Below, one piece after another: positions 44,684-56,476 of a stretch of DNA of 64,000 nt. Each line of letters begins with the position of its first letter. Positions within the stretch are counted from its first letter, which is position 1. The DNA is taken from contig JAKSXM010000263.1 of NCBI GenBank assembly GCA_022575985.1, forward strand, positions 4,878,001 to 4,942,000, written 5' to 3'. The notes under the pieces are model-generated. The model did not search any database and was not told the DNA's origin. It was given only the letters and a program-made list of their open reading frames with translations. The position numbers and the translations under genes were made by a program. The stretch comes from Anagrus nilaparvatae (Eukaryota; Arthropoda; Insecta; Hymenoptera; Mymaridae).

Positions 44684-47600
44684 CTACGAGAGGAAACCTT
44701 CCTCCTTTTTTCCAATCAGTGTCGCCCGTACGTACTCTGCCACACTGTACCAGTTAGCGGCACTGCGCAGCATTTCCGGGACGACTACTTCCGGCCTCCA
44801 TTCATCGAAGGGCGGTCGCCCTTCAGCGAAGCGAGGACACCCAAAAAAGGTGTGCTCAGCGGTATCCAGCTCGCCCGGGCAATGCAAGCATTCCGGAGAT
44901 GTCACCTTGCTCCACTTGAAAAGCATATCGCGGAAATAACCGTGACCAGTTAGGAACTGTGTGAGGTAGAAGTCTACCTCTCCATGATCACGGTTCATCC
45001 AGCTTTCCAAATCGATGATAAGGCGGTGCGTCCAACGTCCCCTCGGGTCACCATTCCACCTATACTGCCAACATTCCATTGTGCGGGAGCGGGCGCGAAC
45101 GGAAGCTACGTCGCGCTCTTCTTCCCCACGGTTATAGATCGCCTGCCTTTCCAAGCTAAGCAGGTCGATGGGAATCACCCGAGCCACCACCTGGATCGCT
45201 GGCTCTGATACTGTCTTGTACGAGCAAGCGATTCGAAGTGCCCCCTGCCTCTGTACTGCCTTTAGTTTCTTGCAGTACTTTTTTATGCGGACATTGTCCG
45301 CCCACACCTCTGCGCCGTAGAGCAAGATGGAGTTAACTGTCGTCATCAACAGCCTCCTCTTCTCAGATCTGGGACCGCCGATGTTCGTCAATAGCCACGA
45401 GAGGGACTTTGTCACCCGGCCAGCCTTTTTACAGGCCTGCTGGAATTGTCTATTGTAGGTCAACTTGTTATCCAAGAAGACCCCCAAATATTTGACCGAT
45501 GGTTTGGTCTGGATCATAATGGGATTACCTCCGTCATCAAAGCTGATGCCGAATATGGTATCAACCCTTCTCCGGGTCAGAAGGACAATCTCCGTTTTCG
45601 GGACTGCCAGTCTTAGTCCGTGATCCGACATCCAGCTATTGATAAGGCGCATGGCCTCATCCAAGGTATTCTGCTGGTCCTCTGGCTCTCGAGCTGTTAT
45701 GGTTAGAGCAACGTCATCCGCGTATCCGATCATGGAGCATCCATCCGGGAGCTTAATCTTTAGCAAGCCGTCGTAAAAGGCATTTCACAGATCAGGACCC
45801 AGAACTGAACCCTGCGCTATGCCTGCGCTTAATACTTTACCTCTTGTGCCATCGAGCGTGTCCCAGCGCAGGTATCGGTCCCGGAGGTAATCTCTGAGTA
45901 TATTTCTCAGATAATCCGGAACTCTGAATACCTGCTCGAGGGAGTGCAACATATCGTCCCACTTAGCCGAGTTGAATGCGTTTTTCACATCCAACGTGAC
46001 AAGCAGGACGTCCGGTTTAATATCCGGCCGCACTTGTCTGGCCCTCATAACCACCTTCACGACCTGCTCGATGGCACCGATCGTGGAACGCCCCTCACGA
46101 AAGCCGTGTTGGTCGTCGCTAAGGTCACCCGCTTCCCTAATTGCTTGCCGCAATCTTCCTCTGACCATGCTCTCCATCACCTTGCCAATGGTATTTAACA
46201 TACACAATGGTCTGTAAGATGATGGAGATCCTGGTTCACCCTTTCCCTTGCTTATCAGAGCCAGACGGGCCACTTTCCAGTCCCTTGGAACGGCGCCTGC
46301 CACGAGGCACGCGTTAAACATGCCAAGCAGGAGACCAGGGATTACCTTTGCAGCCGCCTTAAGGGCTTCCGCGGGTATTCCGTCTGGTCCTGGCGCTTTC
46401 CCATTTTTCATTGACCTAATTGCCTGAAGCATCTCCGCCTCGATAAATAGCGGAACTTGCTCCCTCGGGACATCCAAAGCAGGGTGTTGTTGGTTTGGAT
46501 GATCCGGGAAGAGAGCGTCCACTATTCTTTTGGTCGTTGCTTCATCCATCGTGTTGTCACATCCGGACTTAAGTTTGCCCATGACAACCTTATATCCCAG
46601 GCCCCACGGGTCGCTGTTGACATCATCTCTTAGGGACCGAAGACAGCGCGCCTTGCTGAGGCGGATAGCTTTCGCCAGCCTATGCTTGGCTCCCTTGTAC
46701 TCTTCAGAGCGCGTAGCCAGCTCTGGGCGGCCATACGCTCTCTGCCGTCTTCTGCGTACGCCGTGACAGACCCGTCTTAGCTCCGCAATTTCTTCATTCC
46801 ACCAGTACACGCTTCTTTTACCCTTCCAGGGCCGTTTACGCGGCATAGAGGCATCGCAGGCTCCCCTCAGAAAAGCAGTTACCCTCTTGACAAGGGTCTC
46901 TGCCTCTCGCGGGGTGGTCGGTCCTCCATGCCAGGCTGGGATAGACGAGAACTCTTCGCGAAGATAATCCACAAATCTGTCCTCGTCCATCTTTGACACA
47001 TTCCAGCCTAGTGGGCGCTTTTTGTACGGGGGCCGATTAGCAACCCTATCACGCACTTTGAAGGTGATGTAATTATGATCGCTGCCATTGGCTCCATCCA
47101 TCATCCTCCAGCCACCCACTCTTCCTGCCAGCCCGGCCGAGGCAAAAGTGACATCAGGGATCGATTCGCCAAAGCCTGGCCTTACGTAGGTTGGATTGTT
47201 CCCAGAGTTCATGACCAGCAGATCGGTTCTAGCAGCCATCTCTAGGATCAACGTTCCCCTACGGTTCGTGGTTGGCATTCCTCATTCCACGGCCCTGGCA
47301 TTTAAGTCCCCAGCAAATATGATATTGCCAGAGACTTCCCTTATCGTTTCCTCCAATGAGGCCAGCTTTGCGGTGAACACCCCAATAGTGTCATTCGGTG
47401 ACAAATAACAACTAATGAAAGTTGTATCACCGCACTTTGCCCAGACGTGGCAATTGCCTTTTCCATGTCGTGACATAGACGTCTGAGCACGACCTCGTAG
47501 CCATATAGCGCACCGGCCTGTGTCATCGGTTAACCAGAATTGCTGGTTCCTATTGCGAAGCGGCTCGGATAGCAAGACGACGCTAGAGTCTGTCTCGCCT

Positions 47601-47716
47601 GCGAGCTGATCGAGCAAAAGGTCAGCAAGAATGGTTTTGTTCATATTCCCTTGCAGGACTCCGAACATTACCGATGACACTTTATCTTCCTTGCAGTAAG
47701 TGCCTCCCGATAACAC
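44684..47716 (-). pseudogene. R1-type ORF2: endonuclease plus reverse transcriptase
   Basis: One frame of about 1,010 codons with two in-frame TGA codons (47,282 and 45,785), each probably a former Trp codon; copy B still has TGG at the second site. The N-terminus is an apurinic-type endonuclease (FGVLQGNMNKTILADLL, VLLSEPL, IFAGDLNA, GSDHNYITF). The RT motifs are TLDVKNAFNSAKWDDML, AGIAQGSVLGPDL and GYADDVAL. The C-terminal region has C-x2-C...EHTFFGCPRF, the zinc-like motif typical of R1-clade ORF2. ORF2 overlaps the end of ORF1 by about 49 bp in another frame. The protein nicks the target and reverse-transcribes the element RNA. Antisense open frames across it are shadows. Confidence 0.9.
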
Positions 47717-48143
47717 TTACATGCTCCGCATCCTGGAAGGTGGTCGGTCTTGGCCTTGTCAGCTCTTTCCCTGCAGAGGAAGCATTCTGCTTTTTCCACA
47801 GGACAATTTTCTGACTTGTGGCCTTGAACGCCACATTTAAAACACGCAAATTTTCGGTCCATGCCCTTACATGACCACTGGTTGTGGCCGAAACCAAGAC
47901 ACTTAAAGCACCGTGTAACCTCGGCTCTTAAGCGCACTTGCCAATTAGACCAGCCATTATTTAGCCGGCCTTTTTTGGTCAATTTTAGTGCGGCGGCTTC
48001 TGGTAGGTCTACGACCGCCATATCCGCCTTAGTACCCTTAGCCTTGAAGATGGCGACTTTTATGTCGTCATCGTTCTGCAGCTTGGTTGCCTCCTTTATC
48101 ACCTGCCTCACTTCGTCGCTACCAGTAGTACCATCTAGGCTTC
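47668..48143 (-). CDS. R1-type ORF1 (zinc-knuckle nucleic-acid-binding protein), 5'-truncated
   Basis: The remaining ~158 codons carry three CCHC knuckles: CFKCLGFGHNQWSC, CFKCGVQGHKSENC and CFLCRERADKAKTDHLPGC, preceded by an RRM-like strand region (IKVAIFKAKGTKADMAVVDL). This is the usual C-terminal half of LINE ORF1 proteins, which coat the element RNA. The true start lies in the part lost by 5' truncation at 48,143. No stop within the remaining part. Confidence 0.85.
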
Positions 48144-49054
48144 TTTTCAATAGTCCTCATTGGTTCTAAATCTTTAAATTTAGTACCTGAAAAACTTGTC
48201 TAAATACATGTCTTAACTTGTCTAAACATATTAAAATTACCGCATTTAAGACAATACCATATACACGCGGTCATAATTAATGTTATTGTTGTTATTAATA
48301 TTGTAATCATTATTATAAACAAGCTATTTTCCACATGTTCTATAATTCATTTTTCTAAATCCTCATATTGAGCTAATTTCTTAGCGCGTTCTATAATTAA
48401 ATTAAAATCGAAACCCGTTTCCAATGCATTTGACTTAATATCTTTTCTCGTTTCTATCGCTATCTTTTGTTTTAATATTCTATATATATTATTTTCTAAT
48501 GATTGAGATTGATTAATTAGTTTCTGTAAATCTATATTTAAATGATCAAAAATTTTTAATGCTGTTTGAATTTCCACTTAATGAGTGGTCTTTAACGTTG
48601 CTGAATCTGTTTTACCTGTACATTTTGGGTCAAGTTTTAGTATCCCTGCTTTAGGTAAATCAATCATTACTGGGGCTTTTTGTTCACAATTAATATATAT
48701 TGAATCGTTATAAAATGTCGAAAAACCCCATTTATTTTCCCTAACTAATTTTAACCAATAAGTATTTATCAGTTTCTTTACTTTTATGTTACAACTTTCA
48801 ATATCTAAATTTTTATTTATTAATATATTTCCTTCACAGTCCGCTGTTTTATCTACTTGCCAAATTGGATTTATATTTTTACAAATAAAAGTATTTTCAA
48901 TTCTTTTGCAATTTTGTAAATTTTCATAATCCAATGATATATATGATTGGTTATTTATTTCTAACGCCAAAAATTCAAATGAGGGGAGTATATATGCTGA
49001 AACTTCGGTATTTCGCATATTTTTTAATATAGTTATTGGGTGCAGTTTATATAA

Positions 49055-49060
49055 ATACAC
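49055..49060. other. Target-site duplication ATACAC (left)
   Basis: ATACAC here and at 50,484-50,489 flank the 1.4 kb insertion in env. Leaving out the insertion and one copy puts the two env parts in the same frame, which supports the assignment. Confidence 0.75.
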
Positions 49061-50483
49061 TAGCATAGGTGATATGTCACATTTCTTTCTGTTTCTGTTG
49101 CTTTAAAAAATCATTTTTCACTGCAAATTTATAATTATGCCAACACATTCAAACTATTGCGTAGTGATTAGAGCAGCGTTATTATGACAGACAGAGAGAC
49201 ATACAAATAAATATTCAAATATATATAGCATATAGTATTCAGATATGTACATATAGAATTGACTGAATCAAATAATAACAATTACGACATTAATCATATT
49301 TTTCAGATATTTCACTTTTTAACCAATTTTTCAGAAAATTAAATTTTTTTTCAAAAATAGTAAAAAATTTTTTATTTTAATTTTATTTTGACACTGGATT
49401 TATGTAATTTCTTTCATTGGTTTGAGTCTCATGATAAAACTTATAGACACATAGATACACAAATAAATTATTAAAAATACCATAAAAAATAAAAAAATGA
49501 AAAAAAATTTGTTTACCAGCTTCAAAAGTATTTGATAAAATTTTAAAGATACCTCCGTTTTGCATAAAAATTTCAGAGAATACGTAAAAATTAGTGCCGA
49601 ATCGAATACTACAAAGTGTGATAGAAAAATTTTTTGATAGTCTCGAGATATTTAAATTTTTGTTGAAATTTTAAAAAATTTTATCAAGTTCAAAAACACT
49701 AAAAATTAAATATCTCAAAAACTACGATAGCTGAGCCAAAAATCTATAGCTTATGTCAACCGCAGACAATTTTTCTTTATTTTGACACCGGTTTCATACC
49801 AATCGGTTTGGTGGTTCTTGAGTCATTAGGGTACAAACAAACAAACAAGTATTATCGAAAATTTACTGAATCATAAAAATAATGGACTTATGAACCCAGA
49901 CGGTTAATTAGTGATCAGCAATACAAAACTTCGCCACCCTTCCATAGAATCACAAGCAAATGTTATTTCCCTCGACTACCCATTCTAAGGTTCTACCTGA
50001 TAATAGCTGTTTAATCTTCTTTTAGTTCCTATAATCAGTTACTATATTAGTGGCTGATAAAAATTAGAAATATATATAATATTAGTCCTATAACCTTTTA
50101 TAATTTTCGAAAAATTATTGTAACTTTTGATAGATCGAACCGATTACCTTGAAATTTTAGGTTGATACGTAAAAAATATACCCGAATCGAATGAATTGTT
50201 TTTGATTAAAAAAATTTTTCCTTGGTTTTCAGTTTTTTAGAATTTTTTTTTTTAAATTTGATAAAAATTTTTTCTTTAAAATTCAGTTTTTTCAACATAA
50301 AAAATTTTTGTCGTTATCAATCGAAATAAAACCTAGCCTATGTTTTGACCCGTAATTTTTGCCGTCTTTTGCCGTAAACCCCGCGTCTTCAACTTTTATC
50401 GCGTTCTAGTTTATCCATTTCGGACATACACACATAATTAAAGATTTATATATATATAGGATAGGATAGGATAGGATTAAGAT
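49061..50483. mobile_element. Non-coding 1.4 kb insertion in env with (GGATA)n end
   Basis: 1,423 bp between two ATACAC copies. It has no long open frame, and ends with ATATATATATAGGATAGGATAGGATAGGATT, a pentamer microsatellite of the sort found at the 3' end of some non-LTR elements. The interior has A/T-rich sequence with a few cytosine-rich words. Probably a non-autonomous element; its family is not recognised. The 60-codon frame at 49,383-49,565 is not convincing. Confidence 0.7.
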
Positions 50484-50489
50484 ATACAC
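50484..50489. other. Target-site duplication ATACAC (right)
   Basis: Pairs with 49,055-49,060. Confidence 0.75.
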
Positions 50490-51226
50490 ATATTCTAATA
50501 ATGGCACAAATACTGCATAAATCTGATTATTATTTGCTACATATACTATTATTTTTGACATTTGGACTACTTCTGAAAGAGTAAAATCATGTCTTTGTGA
50601 TGGAAATTCTGCATTAATTGGTGAATTTTTTATAATATTTATTGAATTTTCTAATTGTTTCTGGTTTAAAAATTTTGGATGTATTTTGCCATTTGATGCC
50701 CAGTTTATTGCATCAATTAAAATTATTACTTGACTTTCAAATTCCTGGCTCGCTTCTCTTAAATCATTTATCTTATTTGCTCAATTCAGTTCATACTTGG
50801 TTTTATTTTCTTGAATTTTTAATTCCTGAATTTGGCCAGAGAAATTCCCCAGATGTTCATTAAAATTACTGACTTTTGAATGTATTACTTTTGTAAGATT
50901 TTGTAATAAATGAGCTACTTCTTTACTTGTATTATATGAATTTGAAGCTATTTCTCTTAACAAAATTTCTGAATCTTGTACTACTACTTCAAGTAATATA
51001 TGTTCAATTTTTCCTACCCATGGAAAAACACTCTGTCTTTTTTCTCTTTTATTATTTCTAATATTTTTTATTTTTGTTATAGAGTTAGTTATTTGATATA
51101 ATTCCGCAGCTGAAATTTTAATTTTGTTATATAAATGGCTAAATTCTTCTTTAAAAATACATGGATTTTGACATAAATTATCCGTTGTATTTATTGCTTG
51201 TGCTATTTTTGGTGCTGCCTATAGTA

Positions 51227-51240
51227 ATGGATCCAAATCT
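51227..51240. other. Target-site duplication of LINE copy B (left)
   Basis: ATGGATCCAAATCT, repeated exactly at 53,204-53,217. A 14-bp perfect duplication. Confidence 0.95.
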
Positions 51241-53037
51241 CCCTGGTCTTCTGCTTGGCATGTTTAACGCGTGCCTCGTGGCAGGCGCCTTTCCAAGGGA
51301 CTGGAAAGTGGCCCGTCTTGCTCTGATAAGCAAGGGAAAGGTTGAACCAGGATCTCCATTATCTTACAGACCATTGTGTATGTTAAATACCATTGGCAAG
51401 CTGATAGAGAGCATGGTCAGAGGAAGATTGCGGCAGGCAATTAGGGAAGCGGGTGACCTTAGCGACGACCAACACGGCTTTCATGAGGGGCGTTCCACGA
51501 TCGGTGCCATCGAGCAGGTCGTGAAGGTGATTATGAGGGCCAGACAAGTGCGGCCGGATATTAAACCGGACGTCCTGCTTGTCACGTTGGATGTGAAAAA
51601 CGCATTCAACTTGGCTAAGTAGGACGATATGTTGCACTCCCTCGAGCAGGTTTTCAGAGTTCCGGATTATCGGAGAAATATACTCAGAGATTACCTCCGG
51701 GACCGATACCTCCGCTGGGACACGCTCGATGACACAAGAGGTAAAGTATTAAGCGCAGGCATAGCGCAGGGTTCAGTTCTGGGCCCTGATCTGTGGAATT
51801 CCTTTTACGACGGCTTGCTAAAGATTGAGCTTCTGGATGGATGCTCCATGATCGGATACGCGGATGATGTTGCTCTAACCATAACGGCTCGAGAGACAGA
51901 GGACCAGCAGAATACCTTGGATGAGGCCATGCGTCTTATCAGTAGCTGGATGTCGGATCACGGACTAAGACTGGCAGTTCCGAAAACGGAGATTGTCCTT
52001 CTGACCCGGAGAAGGGTTGATACCATATTCGGCGTCAGCTTTGATGACGGAGGTAATCCCCTTATGATCCAGACCAAACCATCGGTCAAATATTTGGGGG
52101 CCTTCTTGGATAACGAGTTGACCTACAATAGACAATTCCAGCAGGCCTGAGAAAAGGCTGGCCGGGTGACAAAGTCCCTCTCGTGACTGATGACGAACAT
52201 CGGCGGTCCCAGATCACAGAAGAGGAGGCTGTTAATGACGACAGTCAACTCCATCTTGCTCTATGGTGCAGAAGTGTGGGCGGACAATGTCTGCATAAAA
52301 AAATACTGCAAGAAATTAAAGGCACTACAGAGGCAGGGCACACTTCGGATCGCTTGCTCTTACAAGACATTATCAGAGCCAGCGATCCAGGTGGTGGCTT
52401 GGGTGATTCCCATCGATCTGCTTGCCTTGGAGAGGCAGGCGATCTATACCGTGTGGAAGAAGAGCGCGACGTAGCTTCCGTTCGCGCTTCCTCCCACACA
52501 ATGGAATGCTGGCAGTATAGGTGGTATGGTGACCCGTGGGGACGTTGGACGCACCGCCTTATCATCGATTTGGAAAGCTGGATGATCCGTGATCATGGGG
52601 AGGTAGACTTCTACCTCACACAGTTCCTAACTGGTCACGGTTATTTCCGGGATATGCTTTTCAAGTGGCGCAAGGTGACATCTCCGGAATGCTTGCATTG
52701 CCTGGGCGAGCTGGATACCGCTGAGCACACCTTTTTTGGGTGTCCTCGCTTCGCTGAAGGGCGACCGCCCTTCGATGAATTGAGGCTGGAATGAGTCGTC
52801 CCGGAAATGCTGCGCAGCACCGCGAACTGGTACAGTGTGGCAGAGTACGTACGGGCGACACTGATTAAAAACAAGGAGGAAGGTTTCCTCTCGCAGGAAA
52901 ATCTCCTCCTTTATTGGCAGAGTATAGCGAAGAAATGCCTTGGCTGCATTGTTTCCGGACCGAAGCAATACCTAAACAGGGAGTCCTTGTCCGGATTCTA
53001 TGATATTGTCATAAATGCAGGAGGTTGGGGAGTTTAG
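51241..53037 (+). pseudogene. R1-type ORF2 fragment (RT core to C-terminus), copy B
   Basis: Collinear with copy A: LLGMFNACLVAGAFPRDWK, SYRPLCMLNTIGKL, TLDVKNAFN, AGIAQGSVLGPDLW, GYADDVALT, then the C-terminal region with CLHCLGELDTAEHTFFGCP. Lesions: TAG at 51,620 (a Trp codon in the family), TGA at 52,148, a frame change near 52,440 and a TGA near 52,792. Missing the endonuclease through 5' truncation. Differences from copy A are mostly single bases, so the two inserted from closely related sources. Confidence 0.9.
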
Positions 53038-53203
53038 TGGGTATTGTAATTCCTCCTCAGTCCTACTGAGTATCTGGGCAACCCCAGATACAAATTTGAG
53101 GTTGAGTCCCACATAACCATACAGTACGCGGTGTATGGTATGCGTAAATGCATTCTCCTCGTCCTACGAAAAAGGCCCCTTCTTGAAGGGGGCCAAAAAA
53201 AAA
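51241..53203 (+). mobile_element. R1-type non-LTR retrotransposon, copy B (5'-truncated)
   Basis: Plus-strand copy of the same family as 44,376-48,143, inserted in env in the opposite direction. It begins within the RT region and ends with the 3' hairpin CCCCTTCTTGAAGGGGGCC and a short A-run. Flanked by a perfect 14-bp target duplication; excluding it with one duplication keeps the env frame. Confidence 0.95.
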
Positions 53204-53217
53204 ATGGATCCAAATCT
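53204..53217. other. Target-site duplication of LINE copy B (right)
   Basis: ATGGATCCAAATCT, pairs with 51,227-51,240. Confidence 0.95.
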
Positions 53218-53400
53218 ATTTTATTAAATATTTTATATGTAATAGTTGAGAATCTTAAATTTCCAATTCTTTCATATAATAGTCCTGGATTGTTATTTAT
53301 TGGTTCTATTTCTTTCCCTTCAAATGCATAAGCTCCTATTATTATCCTGAAATTTTTCTTCTATAACTATTAATTTTCTACTCTTATTTTTTGTTAATTC

Positions 53401-54151
53401 TAATATAACTTATTGTCTTACTTTTTAGTAACACTATTTTGCCATAAAATTTATTTATTATTATTTTTATCCACTTCTTATTCCACCTATATTTTATATT
53501 TTTGTATCAAAATTTCCAATATTATTGTTATTATTATATTTTTTTTTATTCCCCTGTTTTATTTAAAATAAAAAAAAAACTTATTTTAAACTTTCCTATA
53601 TTTCCCAATAATAAAATTTTTATTTTCCTAAAACTTGTCCCTAACATCTAATCTTTAAAAAAAACTCAAATAAATATTTAATTAATTAAAAAAAATTTAA
53701 TTTTTTAAAAAAAAATCCATAATAAATATTTATTCCTTATTTTACATAAGATATTTTTTCTTAATACTTTTTATTATTATAAATTTCAAATTTTTTCATT
53801 TCCGTAAAAAAAATTACCACACAACAACCTTAATTTCCTAAAAAAAAAACTTAATTTTCTACTTATTTTTCATCATTATATTTATTACAAAATATTTTCC
53901 CATTATATTCATGTTTTAAAATTTTTAATTTCGTGTTTTTATTTTGTCGGTAAAAAGAATACTACTTTTATCTACGGCCACTTTGTTATCATACTTTTTC
54001 TTATGGTAAACTACCTATGCATGTAAGCCGTTTGTATCTGTTAGTATTCATTGTACTTCAATGCTTTAAAGTATACACAAAAAATTTTTTGGAGTACGTA
54101 TCATTATTATTTAATTAATAAACTTTAATAAACATAATAAAATAAAAAAAA
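53401..54151. other. AT-rich spacer upstream of the EB-module gene
   Basis: No pol gene of the retrovirus is seen here although it would be expected upstream of env on the minus strand. Short A/T-rich sequence only; it should contain the promoter of the gene starting at 54,152. Confidence 0.4.
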
Positions 54152-55774
54152 ATGTTAAAATACATGTGTGTAATTTTCTTCTTAATTATTGGTAAGTATA
54201 ATTAGTGTTGTTTTTTTTTTATTTTTTTGATAAAAAAAAAATTATAAATTCACCACGCTTTATAGATAACTCTAACCTCACTTTTGTATTCTCTTTTTTT
54301 TCAGAATCTACTATAAGTATTTGTCCCCCAGGCATGACATATGAATCCGGTGCATATTTCGATGGTAGGTAAATAAATTATCATTCATTATATATTTTTA
54401 TTTATATTATAACGAGGTTATTTTGGGGTCAGTTTAATTATTTTAATTATATATATATTTTTGGCAAGCGAGTGTCAGTTAATAAATTTTTATAAGAGCG
54501 CCTTTTAACTGACACGCGCCGGTAATATTGTTGTATAATAACAATGATAATACGGGGGATTGACCTCTTACCTTGTTACTGGGCTAGCTCTTGCATAAGA
54601 AACGATCTCCTCGGAAAGTAGGGGGAGTTCTAAATAAAGGGTTAAACTAATTAATGGGTAACACATGAACATGCAATAATAAAGCTTAAACTCCAATATT
54701 TTAATATAATGAAAAACTTAATAATTTTATTTAATTTATATGAAAAATAGCCTTTAGGCTTAATATTTTTATAATAAACTTTTTACAATATTTTGTACAC
54801 TATTAAAGAAACCGAACCGCGCACACACACACATTGAACCCGAAGCACATGTAATATTTTACCGGTTCGATGAACTCTTGGAGAACTCTCGGAGATGGCG
54901 GCTGCAGCTGATGCTTTGACAACGACTTGTGGCTTCTCGTAGAATTATTTATTTTTGCAGGTTACGCTCGAGGGAGTCCACTCTGTACCTCTTCGGCGGC
55001 TGCTAAAAGCTTCTTCAAGAAAAACTGCCGTTGATTGTGTTTTTCTAATTTTTATAAGTCACTTTATGATTTAATGACACTTTACTTTTAAGTCGCGACT
55101 ATTTTATAACAATTTAATTAAATGTAATTAATTACGAACCGGAAGGGCTTTACGGGACTTTTGTTCCAAAATTTTAGCAATTTTTTATTAATCCGGAGTC
55201 ACTCGTAATGATATAATATCCGTGCGTGTACTTGTTGCTAGCTGAACGCACTCTCATCTCTTTTCTCTTCTTCCCTCGTTCTTCCGGCGCAACATACTTG
55301 CGCCGTAGGAATCTTCTTTTTCTTAACCGCCGGTTACTGCCCCCTGGGCCAGGCGGCGATAAATTTCAATTTAAAAAAAAAGTATAAGTTGCCGTCTGTT
55401 GTGTGTGTATACGGGCGGGTTATTTCGTGCTTATGCACATATATATATATACATATTAATGCAATATATATATGTGCATTTGTAGCGAAAATGCTTCGTT
55501 ACAATATATATGGGGTATTCCAAAATTCTTTTCATTATTACATTCTAAATATTTTCTTTCTCTTTTTTTTCAGTATCTCATCTAAATGAAACCTGTGATG
55601 ACCATTCCATATGTTTTTCTCAGAATTCTTCTTGTTTGGACAATATCTGTCAATGTGATGAAGGATTTTTTGAACATCATCATGTCTGCATTAGAAATTT
55701 CACTCTGGAGTCTGAAACCTTGTGTACTGGTGTTTCTTGTAATGATGCATTTTCTCACCCTGATCAATTTTCAG
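54152..55774 (+). CDS. Secreted cysteine-rich protein with EB module (three 5' exons)
   Basis: Exon 1 (54,152-54,191) starts at an ATG and codes a hydrophobic signal-peptide-like MLKYMCVIFFLIIG, then GTAAGT. Exon 2 (54,305-54,364) follows TTTTTTTTCAG and ends before GTAGGT; it reads ESTISICPPGMTYESGAYFD. Exon 3 (55,574-55,774) follows TTTTTTTTCAG and ends before GTAAAA; it reads NETCDDHSICFSQNSSC, then CQCDEGFFEHHHVC, and a further CTGVSCNDAF. All three junctions are phase 1, which suits an extracellular modular protein. The Cys spacing is that of the EB module of insect secreted proteins. The 3' exons were not recognised. Intron 2 is enlarged by an LTR-like insertion (54,408-55,503). Role unknown. 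Confidence 0.72.
54408..55503. mobile_element. LTR-like insertion (probable solo LTR) in intron 2
   Basis: The right end CTTCGTTACA and the left end TATAACGAGG are inverted complements (TGTAACGAAG in reverse at the right). The body of about 1.1 kb is GC-richer than its surroundings, has no ORF, contains a hairpin at 54,467-54,520 (GTCAGTTAA...TTAACTGAC) and TATA-like words. This is typical for a solo LTR whose left TG was mutated. Target duplication cannot be judged because both flanks are ATAT repeats. Confidence 0.5.
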
Positions 55775-56476
55775 GTAAAATTTATTTATTTATTGATTCT
55801 TTCATTCTTTTTTTTTTACTTATTTTTTTGATTATTATCTTATTAATAAAAAAATTTATTTTTGATTAAGTATTTTTGAGATTGATTAACATATATATTA
55901 TATAAATAAAAATTATTCCATTTATTTAAATTCTAAAATTTATATTCTTATTTAAACTCTAAATTTATACTATTCGGTAAAAAATAACCAAAATTTGCTA
56001 CTCTATCAAGCGTTACCCATACTTAAATTTATAGTAAGTAAAAAAATTTTACCATTCTCAAATAACATTTCATTCTAAAAAAAAGTTATTTCCTTTTGGT
56101 TTCTATGCAATTTTACCTAGTTTTTAATCAAATTTATGAGAGATTAAACGAAGTTTCTTTTTTTTTTCACTTTATTAAATTTTAATACTAAAATTTGTAC
56201 AGGCATTACTCAACCCATATACACTATTTCTATATACTACAAATATACACTCCACATATTTCTAAAAAAAGCTTCCACTTTACATAATTCTCTTTTGAAA
56301 ATAAATACACTACTTAACTTTAGTAAGCCCAACGTTATTAAAACATTTGGTTTTTAAAATTACTATAAAAATAAATCAATCTATTCGATTTTGTTTTCTA
56401 GAAGACTCTAATATTTAATTTTATATCCCAATCTCGTATTAGTATTAAAATGAATGAAATTTATCAATAGAATATG
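55775..56476. other. AT-rich, probable intron or spacer
   Basis: Follows the GTAAAA donor of the EB-module gene. No exon recognised. Confidence 0.5.

Larger units (their letters stand above)
44376..48143 (-). mobile_element. R1-type non-LTR retrotransposon, copy A
   Basis: Minus-strand LINE. A poly-T run at 44,376-44,392 (its poly-A tail) is preceded, on the element strand, by the hairpin AGGCCCCTTC TTGAAGGGGCC at the very 3' end. It carries the 3' part of ORF1 (zinc knuckles), an overlapping ORF2 (endonuclease, reverse transcriptase, C-terminal zinc motif) and a 3' UTR. The GC content is much higher than in its surroundings. Candidate target duplication TTTTCAA. The 5' end is truncated inside ORF1. 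Copies B (51,241-53,203) and C (63,210-64,000) belong to the same family. Confidence 0.92.
44168..53400 (-). pseudogene. env: Retroviral (errantivirus-type) env, broken by three insertions
   Basis: Read from right to left: an N-terminal part in 53,218-53,340 (NNNPGLLYERIGNLRF, a start typical of insect errantivirus Env); continuation at 50,490-51,240 with a furin-like REKR followed by a hydrophobic stretch, a coiled-coil region and AINWASNGKIHPKFL; a cysteine-rich ectodomain at 48,578-49,054 (RIENTFICK...NCEQKAP...GILKLDPKC); a heptad-like segment at 48,347-48,577; a transmembrane helix at about 48,250-48,330; and a cytoplasmic tail with stop near 44,168-44,370. Three insertions separate these parts (44,376-48,143; 49,061-50,483; 51,241-53,203). 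In-frame stops occur near 51,223, 50,781, 48,578 and 48,345. This Env family is related to the baculovirus F fusion proteins. Non-functional. Confidence 0.78.

Noticed and set aside
53401..54151. Retroviral pol expected upstream of env
   Set aside because: No reverse transcriptase or integrase motif could be found on the minus strand here.
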